Source of the DNA: Actinocorallia herbida
GTDB lineage: Bacteria > Actinomycetota > Actinomycetes > Streptosporangiales > Streptosporangiaceae
Length of the DNA stretch: 64,000 nucleotides
Reading direction: 5' to 3'
Assembly: GCF_003751225.1 (NCBI RefSeq)
Contig: NZ_RJKE01000001.1
Location: 3,286,001 to 3,350,000 of the forward strand
Positions 7,616 through 15,488 of the stretch are shown one piece after another. Within the stretch, counting starts at the first letter, position 1; each line of letters starts with the position of its first letter. The notes beneath the pieces are model-generated. The model did no database searches, was not told where the DNA came from, and worked only from the letters and a program-made list of their open reading frames with translations. Position numbers and translations under genes: made by a program.

Positions 7616-8335
7616 TCAGAACCCGGCGAACCACCAGGTCTCTGGATCTTCGGGATCCTCGGGGTCGAGGGGTTCCGGGCGAAGGCCGGTATCCGGTGCG
7701 TCGTCCAGCGCGCGGGTGCGGCGGACGACGGCGCGCAGGTCGCGGACGGGAGGGACCTCTGCCAGCTCGTCGGGAAGGCAGTGCCACCACGGGGATCCCT
7801 CGAGGAGGGCCTGGGCCCCGAGGGAGTACCAGAAGGCGATCAGGGAGACGTCGCCCTCGGCCTCCGCGGCGGCGGCGACCTCGGCGACCGCCTCGATCAG
7901 CGGCAGCCGGACGGGCGGCACGGCGTCGGCGCCGGTCAGCGCCCCGCACTCGACCATGCGCCGCCACAGGTCGGTGCCCGCCTCGCAGTACAGGTGGGGC
8001 GGGTCGACGTAGCCGTCCTCGAGCCAGGAGTCGTATCCGGCGAAGTCCTCGGCGTCCTCGTCGAACTCCCGCAGCCCGGTGAACTCGGTGATCCCGGCGA
8101 AGAACTCCCGGCGCGCGGCGTGCTCGGGATGGGCGTCGAGCGGAAAGCGGTAGGCGAAGCCGTGCCTGAGCAGGACGTCCATGAGCCGGAAGCGGGTGAA
8201 GGAGGTGTCCCAGGAGTCGTGGTGGCGGTAGAGCGCCGCGATCCAGGACCGCACGCGCGGGTCGCCCGCGGAATGGGCGGCATCCAGCAGCCGGATGGAG
8301 TCCGCGACCGCGTCCTCGATCTCGTGCATCGACAT
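7616..8335 (-). CDS. Hypothetical protein, Asp/Glu/Trp-rich
   Basis: A 239-aa cytoplasmic-looking protein with no signal peptide or membrane segment. It is acidic, with a helical middle ([25 protein letters not shown]) and a C-terminal PLDPEDPEDPETWWFAGF tail. I do not recognise the family. Start ATG 8335, or 8329 (MHE). It is divergent from the thioesterase at 8473 across a 137-bp gap holding CTCAT-G-ATGAG at 8406-8416. Codon use matches the neighbours, so it is very likely a real gene. Confidence 0.7.
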   Translation of the reverse strand: MSMHEIEDAVADSIRLLDAAHSAGDPRVRSWIAALYRHHDSWDTSFTRFRLMDVLLRHGFAYRFPLDAHPEHAARREFFAGITEFTGLREFDEDAEDFAGYDSWLEDGYVDPPHLYCEAGTDLWRRMVECGALTGADAVPPVRLPLIEAVAEVAAAAEAEGDVSLIAFWYSLGAQALLEGSPWWHCLPDELAEVPPVRDLRAVVRRTRALDDAPDTGLRPEPLDPEDPEDPETWWFAGF

Positions 8336-8472
8336 CGCGGGTCTCGCTCCTCGAGGGTGGGATTCGCTTCAGGGGGAGCCGCGTTCTCCGCGGGAAGGAC
8401 GGGGCCTCATGATGAGCATAACGCCGTTCGGTTTCCCGCCGGGGCGGCACTGAAGATCGAGCCGCACAGATT

Positions 8473-9354
8473 GTGATCACCCTTTTGACGCAGCACACAG
8501 AGACCACCACGCCGGCTCCCGGCGACGGGATCGAGGCGTTCTTCGCCCTCGAAGGCGACACCTTCTTCCCCGGCCGCCACGCGATCGGCCCGTGGGGCGC
8601 CGACATGATGAACGGCCGCACGGTCGGCGGCATCCTGGCGCACCGCCTGGAGGATCGGCACGGCGACCCGGCGTTCCAGCCCGCGCGGCTCACCGTCGAC
8701 CTGCTGCGCCCGACGGGGATGGCGCCCTTCACCGTCCGGACGACCTCGGTCCGGGAGGGCCGCCGGATCCGGATCGCCGACGCCGAACTCGTCCAGGTCG
8801 GGCACGTCACGGCGAGGGCGAGCCTCGTGCTGCTGCGCCGGTCCGAGCAGCCGCCCGGCGAGGTCTGGCAGGCCGCCGACCCGATCGGCGCCCCGCTGCC
8901 GCCCGCCGAGGTGCCCGAGAGCCGGCACGAGCTGCTCATGTGGCCGTTCGGGCACGGCGAGTTCGACGCGGGCAACCGCATGTCCGTCTGGGAGGGGGGC
9001 GCGCGCAAGGGCGCGTGGCTGCGGGAGAACCGCGCCCTGGTCGAGGGCGTCGAGCTCACCCCGTTCGTGCGGGCCGCGCTCGCGGGCGACGTCGCGAGCC
9101 CCCTCACCGGCTGGGGCACCGCGGGCCTCCAGTACATCAACGCCGACTACACGCTCACCCTGAGCCGCCTGCCCGAGGGCCCCGACATCGGCCTCCAGGC
9201 GGTGTCCCACCTCAGCGTGGACGGCGTCGCCACCGGATCCGTCACGGTCTACGACCGGCTGGGGCCGATCGGCACCTGCTCGATCATCGCCCTGGCGAAC
9301 TCGGCGGCGGCCTTCTACATCCCGCGTCCGACGGACGGGGCCGCGGCCGGGTAG
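8473..9354 (+). CDS. Acyl-CoA thioesterase-like, double hot-dog protein
   Basis: A 293-aa protein of the TesB-like thioesterase family. The N-terminal half has the pattern WGADMMNGRTVGGILAHRLE...FQPARLTVDLLRPTGMAPFTVRTTSVREGRRIRIADAEL, and the C-terminal half ends in a second hot-dog with INADYTLTLSRLPEGPDIGLQ. These proteins hydrolyse acyl-CoA or bind acyl thioesters. The first possible start is GTG 8473; the ribosome site is weak, so a later start is possible. It stands alone, divergent from 7616-8335. Confidence 0.8.
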   Translation: MITLLTQHTETTTPAPGDGIEAFFALEGDTFFPGRHAIGPWGADMMNGRTVGGILAHRLEDRHGDPAFQPARLTVDLLRPTGMAPFTVRTTSVREGRRIRIADAELVQVGHVTARASLVLLRRSEQPPGEVWQAADPIGAPLPPAEVPESRHELLMWPFGHGEFDAGNRMSVWEGGARKGAWLRENRALVEGVELTPFVRAALAGDVASPLTGWGTAGLQYINADYTLTLSRLPEGPDIGLQAVSHLSVDGVATGSVTVYDRLGPIGTCSIIALANSAAAFYIPRPTDGAAAG

Positions 9355-9394
9355 GCCCGGTTCGACCTTACTGCGTAAAGGCGTCGGATCGGTG

Positions 9395-9443
9395 TACTCC
9401 CCGGGTCGCACGGCCACCGGTCCCGCGTACCTCCGGGGACGTA
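9395..9443 (+). promoter_or_regulatory. Candidate response-regulator sites before the two-component operon
   Basis: Two related elements: ACTCCCCGGGTCGC (9396-9409), and TACCTCCGGGGACGTA (9428-9443), the latter with dyad symmetry TACnTCCnnGGAnGTA. The first recurs exactly, inverted, at 11326-11339, and a relative of the second lies at 11293-11308, just before the MMPL gene. The shared sites suggest that the encoded response regulator controls both its own operon and the transporter. Confidence 0.5.
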
Positions 9444-9500
9444 GGCGGCCCGCTCCGTCCGGAGGAGACATCGGCGCCCCGGACTTCCTAGGCTGGGGGG

Positions 9501-10625
9501 ATGCTCGAGAGGCTGCCCCGAGGGCGACGGAACGACTGGCTCGTCGCCGCCGCGGTGTTCGTCGTCCTCGCCACGGGCACCCTCTGGACGTTGAGCAACG
9601 AGGTCCGCGACAGCTGGCCCGTCACCGTGCTCGACTGGGCGCTGATGGCCGCCGGATGCGCGGCCCTGGGCCTCGTCCGGACCAGGCCCGTCACGGTCGC
9701 CGCGTTCGTCCTCGCGGTGACCATGGCGTTCTATCTGACCAGCACCGCGGACGGGCCGATGATCCTCGCCCTGGCCGTCGCGCTGTTCTGGGTCGCGGCC
9801 GAAGGCCATCTGGACTGGGCGGTCTCCCTGACGTGCGTGACGCTCCTGCTCACCGCCGCCGGGACCCACCAGGGCAGCGGCGACTTCAACAACGTGGCGC
9901 TGTTCATGATGGCGGGCTGGTTCATCGCCGTCGTCGCGATCGGCTGGCTCCGGCACAGCCGGCACGCCTACGGGCTGGAACGGGAGCGGCTCGCGGCGAC
10001 CGAGGAGCGGTTGCGGATCGCGCGGGAGCTGCACGATGTCGTCGGCCACCACCTGTCGCTGATCAACGTGCAGTCCACGGCGGCGCTGCGCAGGCTCGCC
10101 CGGCACCCCGACGGCGGCACCGCACAGGCCGAGGAGGCGCTCGGGGCGGTCCGGGAGGCCAGCGGGGAGGCGCTGCGCGAGCTGCGGGCGATGCTCGGGA
10201 TGCTGCGCGAGGAGGGAGAGGCGGCGCCGACGGCCCCCGCGCCGGGGCTCGCCAGGATCGACGACCTCGTCCAGGCCGCGCGGGTCGCCGGGCTCGAGGT
10301 GACCGCGGAGATCGACGGGTCGGGCGAGCCGCCGACCGAGATCGGGCTCGCCGCGTACCGGATCGTCCAGGAGTCCCTGACGAACGTGGCCCGGCACGCC
10401 GGCGCCCGCCGGGTCGAGATCCGGATCGGGCGCGCGCCGGACGCCGTCACCGTGGAGGTCCGCGACGACGGCCGCGGCGGGCCCGCGGGCCCGTCCGGCA
10501 GCGGCATCCGCGGGATGCGCGAGCGCGCCCACGCCCTCGGCGGTGACCTGCACGCCGGACCCGACGAGCGCGGCGGGTTCGCCGTCCGCGCCCGGCTGCC
10601 CTACCGGAACGGAGCCTCCCGATGA
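9501..10625 (+). CDS. Sensor histidine kinase (NarL/DesK type, HisKA_3)
   Basis: A 374-aa membrane histidine kinase. Residues about 10-155 form five or six transmembrane helices with very short loops, implying sensing in or at the membrane. The dimerisation/phosphoacceptor helix is ARELHDVVGHHLSLIN with His178. The ATPase domain has a recognisable N box (ESLTNVARHAGA) and G box (DDGRGG, SGIRGMRERA). The ATG at 9501 is not preceded by a strong ribosome site. The last codons overlap the response regulator start (ATGA), giving coupled synthesis. The nearby MMPL exporter suggests an envelope or drug stress signal. Confidence 0.93.
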   Translation: MLERLPRGRRNDWLVAAAVFVVLATGTLWTLSNEVRDSWPVTVLDWALMAAGCAALGLVRTRPVTVAAFVLAVTMAFYLTSTADGPMILALAVALFWVAAEGHLDWAVSLTCVTLLLTAAGTHQGSGDFNNVALFMMAGWFIAVVAIGWLRHSRHAYGLERERLAATEERLRIARELHDVVGHHLSLINVQSTAALRRLARHPDGGTAQAEEALGAVREASGEALRELRAMLGMLREEGEAAPTAPAPGLARIDDLVQAARVAGLEVTAEIDGSGEPPTEIGLAAYRIVQESLTNVARHAGARRVEIRIGRAPDAVTVEVRDDGRGGPAGPSGSGIRGMRERAHALGGDLHAGPDERGGFAVRARLPYRNGASR

Positions 10626-11290
10626 TCAGGATCCTGCTCGCCGACGACCAGCGCCTCGTGCGGGCCGGGTTCCGCTCGATCCTGGAGGACGAGGACGACC
10701 TGACGGTCGTGGGGGAGGCCGGCGACGGGGACACCGCCGTCGCCGTGTGCCGTGACCTGCGGCCCGACGTCGTGCTCATGGACGTCCGGATGCCCGGGAC
10801 CGACGGGCTCGAGGCGTCGCGCCGGATCACCGCCGACCCGCGCCTCTCGGACGTGCGGATCGTCATCCTCACCACCTTCGACCTCGACGACTACGTGTAC
10901 GGGGCGCTGCGGGCCGGGGCGACGGGCTTCCTGCTCAAGGACACCGATCCCGACGAGCTGATCCAGGCCGTCCGGGTGGCGCACCGGGGGGACGCGCTCA
11001 TCACGCCGGGCGTCACGCGCAGGCTCATCGCCGAGTTCGCGGGCAGGGCCGCGCCGCCCGTCCCCGGCGTCCGGCTGAACGCGCTCACCGACCGGGAGCG
11101 CGAGGTGATGGCTCTGGTCGCCGGAGGACTGTCGAACGACGAGATCGCCGCCCGGCTCGTGCTCAGCCCGGCGACCGCCAAGACCCATGTCAGCCGGATC
11201 ATGACCAAGCTCGGCGTGCGGGACCGGGCCCAGCTCGTCGTCCTGGCGTACGAGTGCGGGCTCGTCCGGCCGGGCTGGCTGGGCGGCTGA
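10622..11290 (+). CDS. LuxR/NarL family response regulator
   Basis: A 222-aa response regulator. The receiver domain (1-120) has acidic residues DD (about 8-9), phosphoacceptor Asp54 in VVLMDVRMPG, the conserved Thr in ILTTFD and Lys in FLLKDT. The C-terminal LuxR helix-turn-helix (about 150-215) reads LTDREREVMALVAGGLSNDEIAARL...TAKTHVSRIMTKLGVRDRAQ. It overlaps the kinase gene by 4 bp. It likely binds the GTACTCCCC-like sites before 9501 and 11400. Confidence 0.95.
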   Translation: MIRILLADDQRLVRAGFRSILEDEDDLTVVGEAGDGDTAVAVCRDLRPDVVLMDVRMPGTDGLEASRRITADPRLSDVRIVILTTFDLDDYVYGALRAGATGFLLKDTDPDELIQAVRVAHRGDALITPGVTRRLIAEFAGRAAPPVPGVRLNALTDREREVMALVAGGLSNDEIAARLVLSPATAKTHVSRIMTKLGVRDRAQLVVLAYECGLVRPGWLGG

Positions 11291-11292
11291 CC

Positions 11293-11340
11293 GACATCCC
11301 CGGGAGTACGCCTGGCGGGGCCGCCGCGACCCGGGGAGTA
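11293..11340 (+). promoter_or_regulatory. Candidate response-regulator sites before the MMPL gene
   Basis: GACATCCCCGGGAGTA (11293-11308) resembles the dyad at 9428-9443, and GCGACCCGGGGAGT (11326-11339) is the exact reverse complement of 9396-9409. They sit between the response regulator stop and the MMPL start, so the transporter may have its own regulated promoter. Confidence 0.5.
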
Positions 11341-11399
11341 GGGCCGAAGCCGCCCGGGGGCCGACGCGGCGGGCGGTGCCGGGCCCGGAGGCTGCGGGC

Positions 11400-13514
11400 A
11401 TGGAAACCGAACACCTGACCCCCGGCGGCTTCTTCGCCCGGCTCGGCGGCTGGGCGCAGCGCCGCCGTTGGCCGGCCCTCCTGCTCTGGCTCGTGACCGT
11501 CGCCGCCGTCACCGTGGGCGCCCAGGCCGCGGGCGGCGCCTGGCAGAACGACCACTCACTCCCCGGCACCGACTCCCAGGCGGCCCTGGAACTGATGGAG
11601 GAGCACGGCGCGGCCCAGGCGGGCGCGGCCGTGCAGATCGTCTTCCAGGACCCGTCGGGAGTCGCGGAAGCGGCGGTCGCGCCGCTGCTCACCGGGGTCC
11701 GCGCGCTGCCGCACGTCGCCGCGGTGGGCGAGCTGACGTCTTCCCGGGACGGCACCATCGGCTACGCGACGGTGACGCTCGACGCGCAGGCCACCCACGT
11801 GCCGAAGGAGGACGTGCGCGAGATCATCGACACCGCGCACGCCGCCGCGACCGGTGACCTGCGGGTCGAGCTGGGCGGCGAGGCCGTCGCCGGGGCCGAG
11901 GAGGCCGAAGGCGGCGCGGCCGAGGGCGCGGGCCTGCTCGCCGCGCTGGTGATCCTGGTGCTGCTGTTCGGCTCGCTGGCGGCCGCCGCCGTGCCGCTCG
12001 TCATCGCGGTCTTCGCGGTCGGCGGCGCGGTCGGGCTCATCACGCTGGCCTCGCACGCCTTCACCGTCGCCGACTTCACGCCGCCGGTCATGATGCTGGT
12101 GGGCCTCGGCGTGGGCGTCGACTACGCGCTGCTCATCTTCGCCAGGTTCCGGCAGGAGCTGACCGAAGGACGCGAGGCCCCCGACGCGATCCGCGCGGCC
12201 CTCGACGCGGCGGGGCGCACCGTGTTCTTCGCGGGCTGCACCGTCATCATCGCGATGCTCGGCCTCGTCGTGCTCGGGCTCGGGTCCCTGCAGGGGGTGG
12301 CCCTGGCCGTCGCGCTGACCGTCCTGGTGACGATGGCGGCGTCGCTGACCCTGCTGCCCGCGCTGCTGGCGTTCTTCGGCGAGCGGGTCCGCGGGCAGGT
12401 CCTGCGCAGGCACGCCAAGGCCACGGCCAAGGGCAAGCGGGAGGGAGCGCGCTGGTATGCGTTCGCGGGCGCCGTGCAGAAGCGGCCCGGCCCGATCCTC
12501 GTCGTTGCGGTCGCCGCGCTCGCCGCCCTCTCGGCGCCCGCGCTGGACCTGCGGCTCGGCTTCGCCGACGAGGGCACCAGGGCCCCGGCGACGACCTCCC
12601 GGCAGGCCTACGACCTCATGGCCGAGGGGTTCGGCCCCGGATTCGCCGGGCCGCTCGCCGTGGTCGTCGAAGGGGACGCGGCGGCCGCGGAACGGCTCAG
12701 GACCGTGCTCGCCGGGACCGACGGGATCGCCGCGACCACGCCCGCGCTGCCGTCCGGCGACGGGTCGGTCTCGACGGTCCTCGCCTTCCCCGAGACCGCG
12801 CCGCAGGACGCGGAGACCGCCGAACTCGTCGACGCCCTCCGCGACGACGTCCTGCCCGCACTGGGCGCGGAGACCGGGGCCGGGTACCTGGTCGGCGGGC
12901 CCACCGCCGCCGCCCGCGACTTCGCCGGCGCGGTCGCCGACCGGATGCCGCTGTTCGTCGCGGTCGTGGTCGGGCTGTCGGCGCTGCTGCTGATGCTGGT
13001 CTTCCGGTCGCTGCTGATCCCGCTGAAGGCCGCGGCGCTGAACCTGCTGTCGGTGTCGGCGGCGCTGGGCGTCATCGTCCTGGTCTTCCAGCACGGCCTG
13101 CTCGGCGCGCAGCCCGGCCCGGTCGAGGCGTTCGTCCCGGTCATGATCTTCGCGATCGTGTTCGGGCTCTCGATGGACTACGAGGTCTTCCTCGTTTCCC
13201 GAGTCCATGAGGAATGGGAGCGGACGGGCGACCACGCCCTCGCCGTCCGGGCGGGCCTCGCCGCGACCGGCCGCGTCATCACCGCGGCGGCCGCCATCAT
13301 GATCGTCGTCTTCGGCGCGTTCCTCCTGAGCCCCGACCGGATGCTCCAGCAGTTCGGCCTGGGCCTCGCCACCGCGATCCTCCTCGACGCCCTGGTCATC
13401 CGCTGCCTCATCGTCCCGGCCGCGCTCCAGCTCTTCGGCGCCCGCGCCTGGTGGCTGCCCCGCCCCCTCGCCGCGCGCCTGCCCCGCCTGGCCCTGGAGA
13501 AGCCCTCCACCTGA
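11400..13514 (+). CDS. MMPL/RND family transporter
   Basis: A 704-aa inner-membrane transporter of the MmpL-like RND family. It has two similar halves, each with a large extracytoplasmic loop after the first helix and a six-helix bundle. Marked blocks are VGLGVGVDYALLIFARFRQEL (first half) and VFGLSMDYEVFLVSRVHEEWE (second half), carrying the Asp-Tyr pair of the proton relay. About 12 transmembrane helices in all. The ATG at 11400 is chosen because GGAGG (11387-11391) precedes it at good spacing. Members export lipids, pigments or toxic compounds by proton motive force. Probably controlled by the adjacent two-component system. Confidence 0.93.
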   Translation: METEHLTPGGFFARLGGWAQRRRWPALLLWLVTVAAVTVGAQAAGGAWQNDHSLPGTDSQAALELMEEHGAAQAGAAVQIVFQDPSGVAEAAVAPLLTGVRALPHVAAVGELTSSRDGTIGYATVTLDAQATHVPKEDVREIIDTAHAAATGDLRVELGGEAVAGAEEAEGGAAEGAGLLAALVILVLLFGSLAAAAVPLVIAVFAVGGAVGLITLASHAFTVADFTPPVMMLVGLGVGVDYALLIFARFRQELTEGREAPDAIRAALDAAGRTVFFAGCTVIIAMLGLVVLGLGSLQGVALAVALTVLVTMAASLTLLPALLAFFGERVRGQVLRRHAKATAKGKREGARWYAFAGAVQKRPGPILVVAVAALAALSAPALDLRLGFADEGTRAPATTSRQAYDLMAEGFGPGFAGPLAVVVEGDAAAAERLRTVLAGTDGIAATTPALPSGDGSVSTVLAFPETAPQDAETAELVDALRDDVLPALGAETGAGYLVGGPTAAARDFAGAVADRMPLFVAVVVGLSALLLMLVFRSLLIPLKAAALNLLSVSAALGVIVLVFQHGLLGAQPGPVEAFVPVMIFAIVFGLSMDYEVFLVSRVHEEWERTGDHALAVRAGLAATGRVITAAAAIMIVVFGAFLLSPDRMLQQFGLGLATAILLDALVIRCLIVPAALQLFGARAWWLPRPLAARLPRLALEKPST

Positions 13515-13568
13515 CGCCCCGGGCCCGGCCGCTCCCGCAAGGCGTCCGGGCCGGTCACCGCTCAGGGG

Positions 13569-13671
13569 CCCGGTGTGTCGGGCTCTTGGGGGTCCCGGCT
13601 TCGCCGGGGAGCCCGTCACCGGGCTGTGTTCATGCGCCCGGTGTCGGGCTCTTGGGGAGCCCGTCACCGGG
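13569..13671. terminator. Two near-identical hairpin terminators in tandem
   Basis: Unit 1 (13569-13623) has arms CCCGGTG..CGGGCTC and GAGCCCG..CACCGGG around an inner hairpin CCCGGC-TTC-GCCGGG (13594-13608). Unit 2 (13637-13671) has the same arms with a 5-base loop. Each stem is about 14 bp with T-T mismatches. They separate the convergent MMPL and LLM genes, and unit 2 covers the LLM stop codon. The sequence identity of the arms points to a local duplication. Confidence 0.7.
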
Positions 13672-14515
13672 CGGGTCCCGCTCCGATCCGGGCGATCGCC
13701 GCCGCGTACTCCCCGGGACCCGGGCGGAACCCCTCAAGCCACCAGGTGGCCCCCGCGGCCTCGATGGCCTTGACCTCCGCGATCGCCCGCGCCGGATCGT
13801 CGGCCGGAGTCCGGCCCGTGATGACCACGTCGAAGGGCTCTTCCGGCGCCGCGCGCAGCGCGGTCACGGCCGCCACGAGCTCCGCCACCGCCTCCGGCGT
13901 CGCGTTCCACGTCCCGGTCGCGGGATCGGTCATCATCGGCGCGACGCCGTCCCAGCGCGCGGCCCGCCGCAGCGGCCTGCGGTGCGGCCAGTCGCACCCG
14001 ATCCACACCGGCGGCCGGGGCCGCTGCACCGGGGTGGGCAGGAACCTCACCTTCCGCGCGGTCAGGAACTCGCCCGTGCGGTCGACCTCGTCGCCCGACC
14101 ACAGCGCCGCGAGCAGATCGAGCCCCTCGTCGAGCCTGCGGGCCACCTCGCGCGGCTCGCTCGATTCGCCCCAGGTCCCGTACTCGGCGTCGAGGGTGAA
14201 CCCCAGGCCCGCCCCGAACACGAGCCGTCCCCCGGACAGCCGGTCCAGCGAGGTGGTCTGCCGGGCGAGCGTGCCCGGTCTGCGCCGCGCGACCGCGGTG
14301 ACCAGCGGCCCGAGCAGGATCCGGTCGGTCGCGGCGGCGGCCAGCGTCAGCGCCGTCCACGGGTCGCCCACCTCGAGTGGGGCGAACGGGAAGACCACGT
14401 GGTCCCAGACGAAGAGGCCGTCCCACCCCGCGTCCTCGGCACGCCTCGCCAGCTCCGCGACCCGTCGCGCGTCGGCGAACTCCCCGAGATTCGGCACACA
14501 CAGTCCCTGGCGCAT
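13664..14515 (-). CDS. LLM-class (F420/FMN) oxidoreductase
   Basis: A 283-aa luciferase-like monooxygenase-fold protein of the F420-dependent group. Seen: MRQGLCVPNLGEFADARRVAELARRAEDAGWDGLFVWDH at the N-terminus, a TALTLAAAATDRILLGPLVT strand, RRRPGTLARQTTSLDRLSGGRLVFGAGLG, and a C-terminal half with GVAPMMTD. In actinomycetes these enzymes use F420 or FMN to oxidise or reduce small organics; the substrate cannot be read. It is divergent from the small membrane gene at 14668, with two dyads in between. Confidence 0.88.
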   Translation of the reverse strand: MRQGLCVPNLGEFADARRVAELARRAEDAGWDGLFVWDHVVFPFAPLEVGDPWTALTLAAAATDRILLGPLVTAVARRRPGTLARQTTSLDRLSGGRLVFGAGLGFTLDAEYGTWGESSEPREVARRLDEGLDLLAALWSGDEVDRTGEFLTARKVRFLPTPVQRPRPPVWIGCDWPHRRPLRRAARWDGVAPMMTDPATGTWNATPEAVAELVAAVTALRAAPEEPFDVVITGRTPADDPARAIAEVKAIEAAGATWWLEGFRPGPGEYAAAIARIGAGPAR

Positions 14516-14525
14516 GCCCGCGACG

Positions 14526-14578
14526 CTAGCCGGATCTCCCTGGATCGGCTAGGCCCATTCTCATATTCGAGAATATGA
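14526..14578. promoter_or_regulatory. Two dyads in the LLM / membrane-protein intergenic region
   Basis: TCATATTC-GA-GAATATGA (14561-14578) is a perfect 18-bp palindrome with 8-bp arms and strikingly AT-rich for this genome. Next to it CTAGCCGGATC (14526-14536) and GATCGGCTAG (14543-14552) form a second inverted repeat with a 6-bp spacer and one bulged base. The position between divergent genes marks them as candidate operators for an unseen regulator. Confidence 0.55.
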
Positions 14579-14667
14579 CTTCCATATGGTCCGGGGCGCG
14601 TCCGAAAGGGTGGCGCGGGGAGCGGTACGCTCGGCGCCGGGCAGAGGTGCAGCGGGCGGAGGAACGC

Positions 14668-14910
14668 GTGGAAGACGGTCATACGCGGCTAGTCGCAGGT
14701 GTCCTCTGCGCGGTGCTCGTCCATGTACTTCTGCTGTTCTTCGGCCTGCCCTTCGTCGCACCCGTGCTCGCGGGCGTGGTCGTCCCGTCGGCGCTCGCCG
14801 CCGTCGGCGCGCTCGTGTGGGCGGTGCGCCGGAGCTTCGGCGCGTTCTGGCTGGCCTGGGGCGCGGGCCACGCGGGAATGTTCGCCGTGCTCGGTGCGGG
14901 CGTGCTCTAA
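14668..14910 (+). CDS. Small integral membrane protein
   Basis: An 80-aa protein with two or three hydrophobic helices (LVAGVLCAVLVHVLLLFFGL, VAPVLAGVVVPSALAAVGALVW, then FWLAWGAGHAGMFAVLGAGVL). The GTG at 14668 follows GGAGGA (14658-14663), which favours it over the in-frame ATG at 14575 that lies inside the palindrome. The family is not recognised. It lies entirely antisense to the 3' part of the gvpK reading frame. The hydrophobic pattern and good ribosome site make it the better-supported reading of this stretch. Confidence 0.6.
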   Translation: MEDGHTRLVAGVLCAVLVHVLLLFFGLPFVAPVLAGVVVPSALAAVGALVWAVRRSFGAFWLAWGAGHAGMFAVLGAGVL

Positions 14911-15255
14911 CCGGTCCTCGGGCGGAAGCAGGGTGCCGAGCGGGCCGAGATCGAGGTTGAGGTCGGCGCGGTCCAGGTGGAAGCGCTCCTCCAGTTCGGT
15001 CATCGCCTCCTCCAGCCGCATCAGGGCCAGGCCGAGTTCCTCGACCTTCTCCTCCGGCAGGTCGCCCGCGTCGACCCGGCGCAGCGCCTGCCGCTCCATG
15101 AGCTGGCGGATCAGCTCGACCAGGGTGAGGACGAGGCGGACCAGATCACGTTGGACGGCCTCGGGATCGGTCTCCAGGCGGTGCGCGAGCCTCCGCCCCT
15201 GTACCGCACGGCGTCCGGCACCGCCCTCCTCTCCGCTCCGCTGGGGGCGGTTCAC
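14689..15255 (-). CDS. gvpK: Gas vesicle protein GvpK
   Basis: A 188-aa frame; the first ~115 residues are a typical GvpK, with RLETDPEAVQRDLVRLVLTLVELIRQLMERQALRRVDAGDLPEEKVEELGLALMRLEEAMTEL and LNLDLGPLGTLL. GvpK is an accessory protein needed for vesicle assembly. The normal family end is about here, but the frame continues 70 more low-complexity residues (many H, E, R) through the antisense of the small membrane gene. The GTG start overlaps the gvpS stop as GTGA. It is the last gene of the gas vesicle operon. The tail is probably an accident of a lost stop, but could be real. Confidence 0.88.
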   Translation of the reverse strand: MNRPQRSGEEGGAGRRAVQGRRLAHRLETDPEAVQRDLVRLVLTLVELIRQLMERQALRRVDAGDLPEEKVEELGLALMRLEEAMTELEERFHLDRADLNLDLGPLGTLLPPEDRLEHARTEHGEHSRVARAPGQPERAEAPAHRPHERADGGERRRDDHAREHGCDEGQAEEQQKYMDEHRAEDTCD

Positions 15256-15488
15256 GGCGGCGCGTCCTCCACCGGCTCCCCGGCGATCCGCGCGATCTCC
15301 GGACGGACCGAGGCGATCACCGCGCGCAGAGAGATGTGCACGAGGTCCACGTCCGCGATCGAGATCACGACGTCCCCGGCGATGACGACGCCGCCCGCCA
15401 AGAGCCGGTCGAGCAGATCGACCAAGGCCACGGGTTCGCCGCGCACGTAGCCGTCGCGCTGCGGCTCCAGGGCCCGGCTGACGGTCAT
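15252..15488 (-). CDS. gvpS: Gas vesicle protein GvpS (GvpA/J-like)
   Basis: A 78-aa member of the GvpA/GvpJ/GvpM superfamily. The core VALVDLLDRLLAGGVVIAGDVVISIADVDLVHISLRAVIASV is the amphipathic helix-strand-strand-helix unit. Its place between gvpL and gvpK fits GvpS of actinobacterial clusters, thought to help nucleate or cap the vesicle. The ATG at 15488 overlaps the gvpL stop by 4 bp. Confidence 0.85.
   Translation of the reverse strand: MTVSRALEPQRDGYVRGEPVALVDLLDRLLAGGVVIAGDVVISIADVDLVHISLRAVIASVRPEIARIAGEPVEDAPP

Noticed and set aside
13700-13720. GCGTACTCCCCGGGACC as a further response-regulator site
   Set aside because: It is inside the coding end of the LLM gene (codons for PGEYAAA on the minus strand), so the match is explained by coding.
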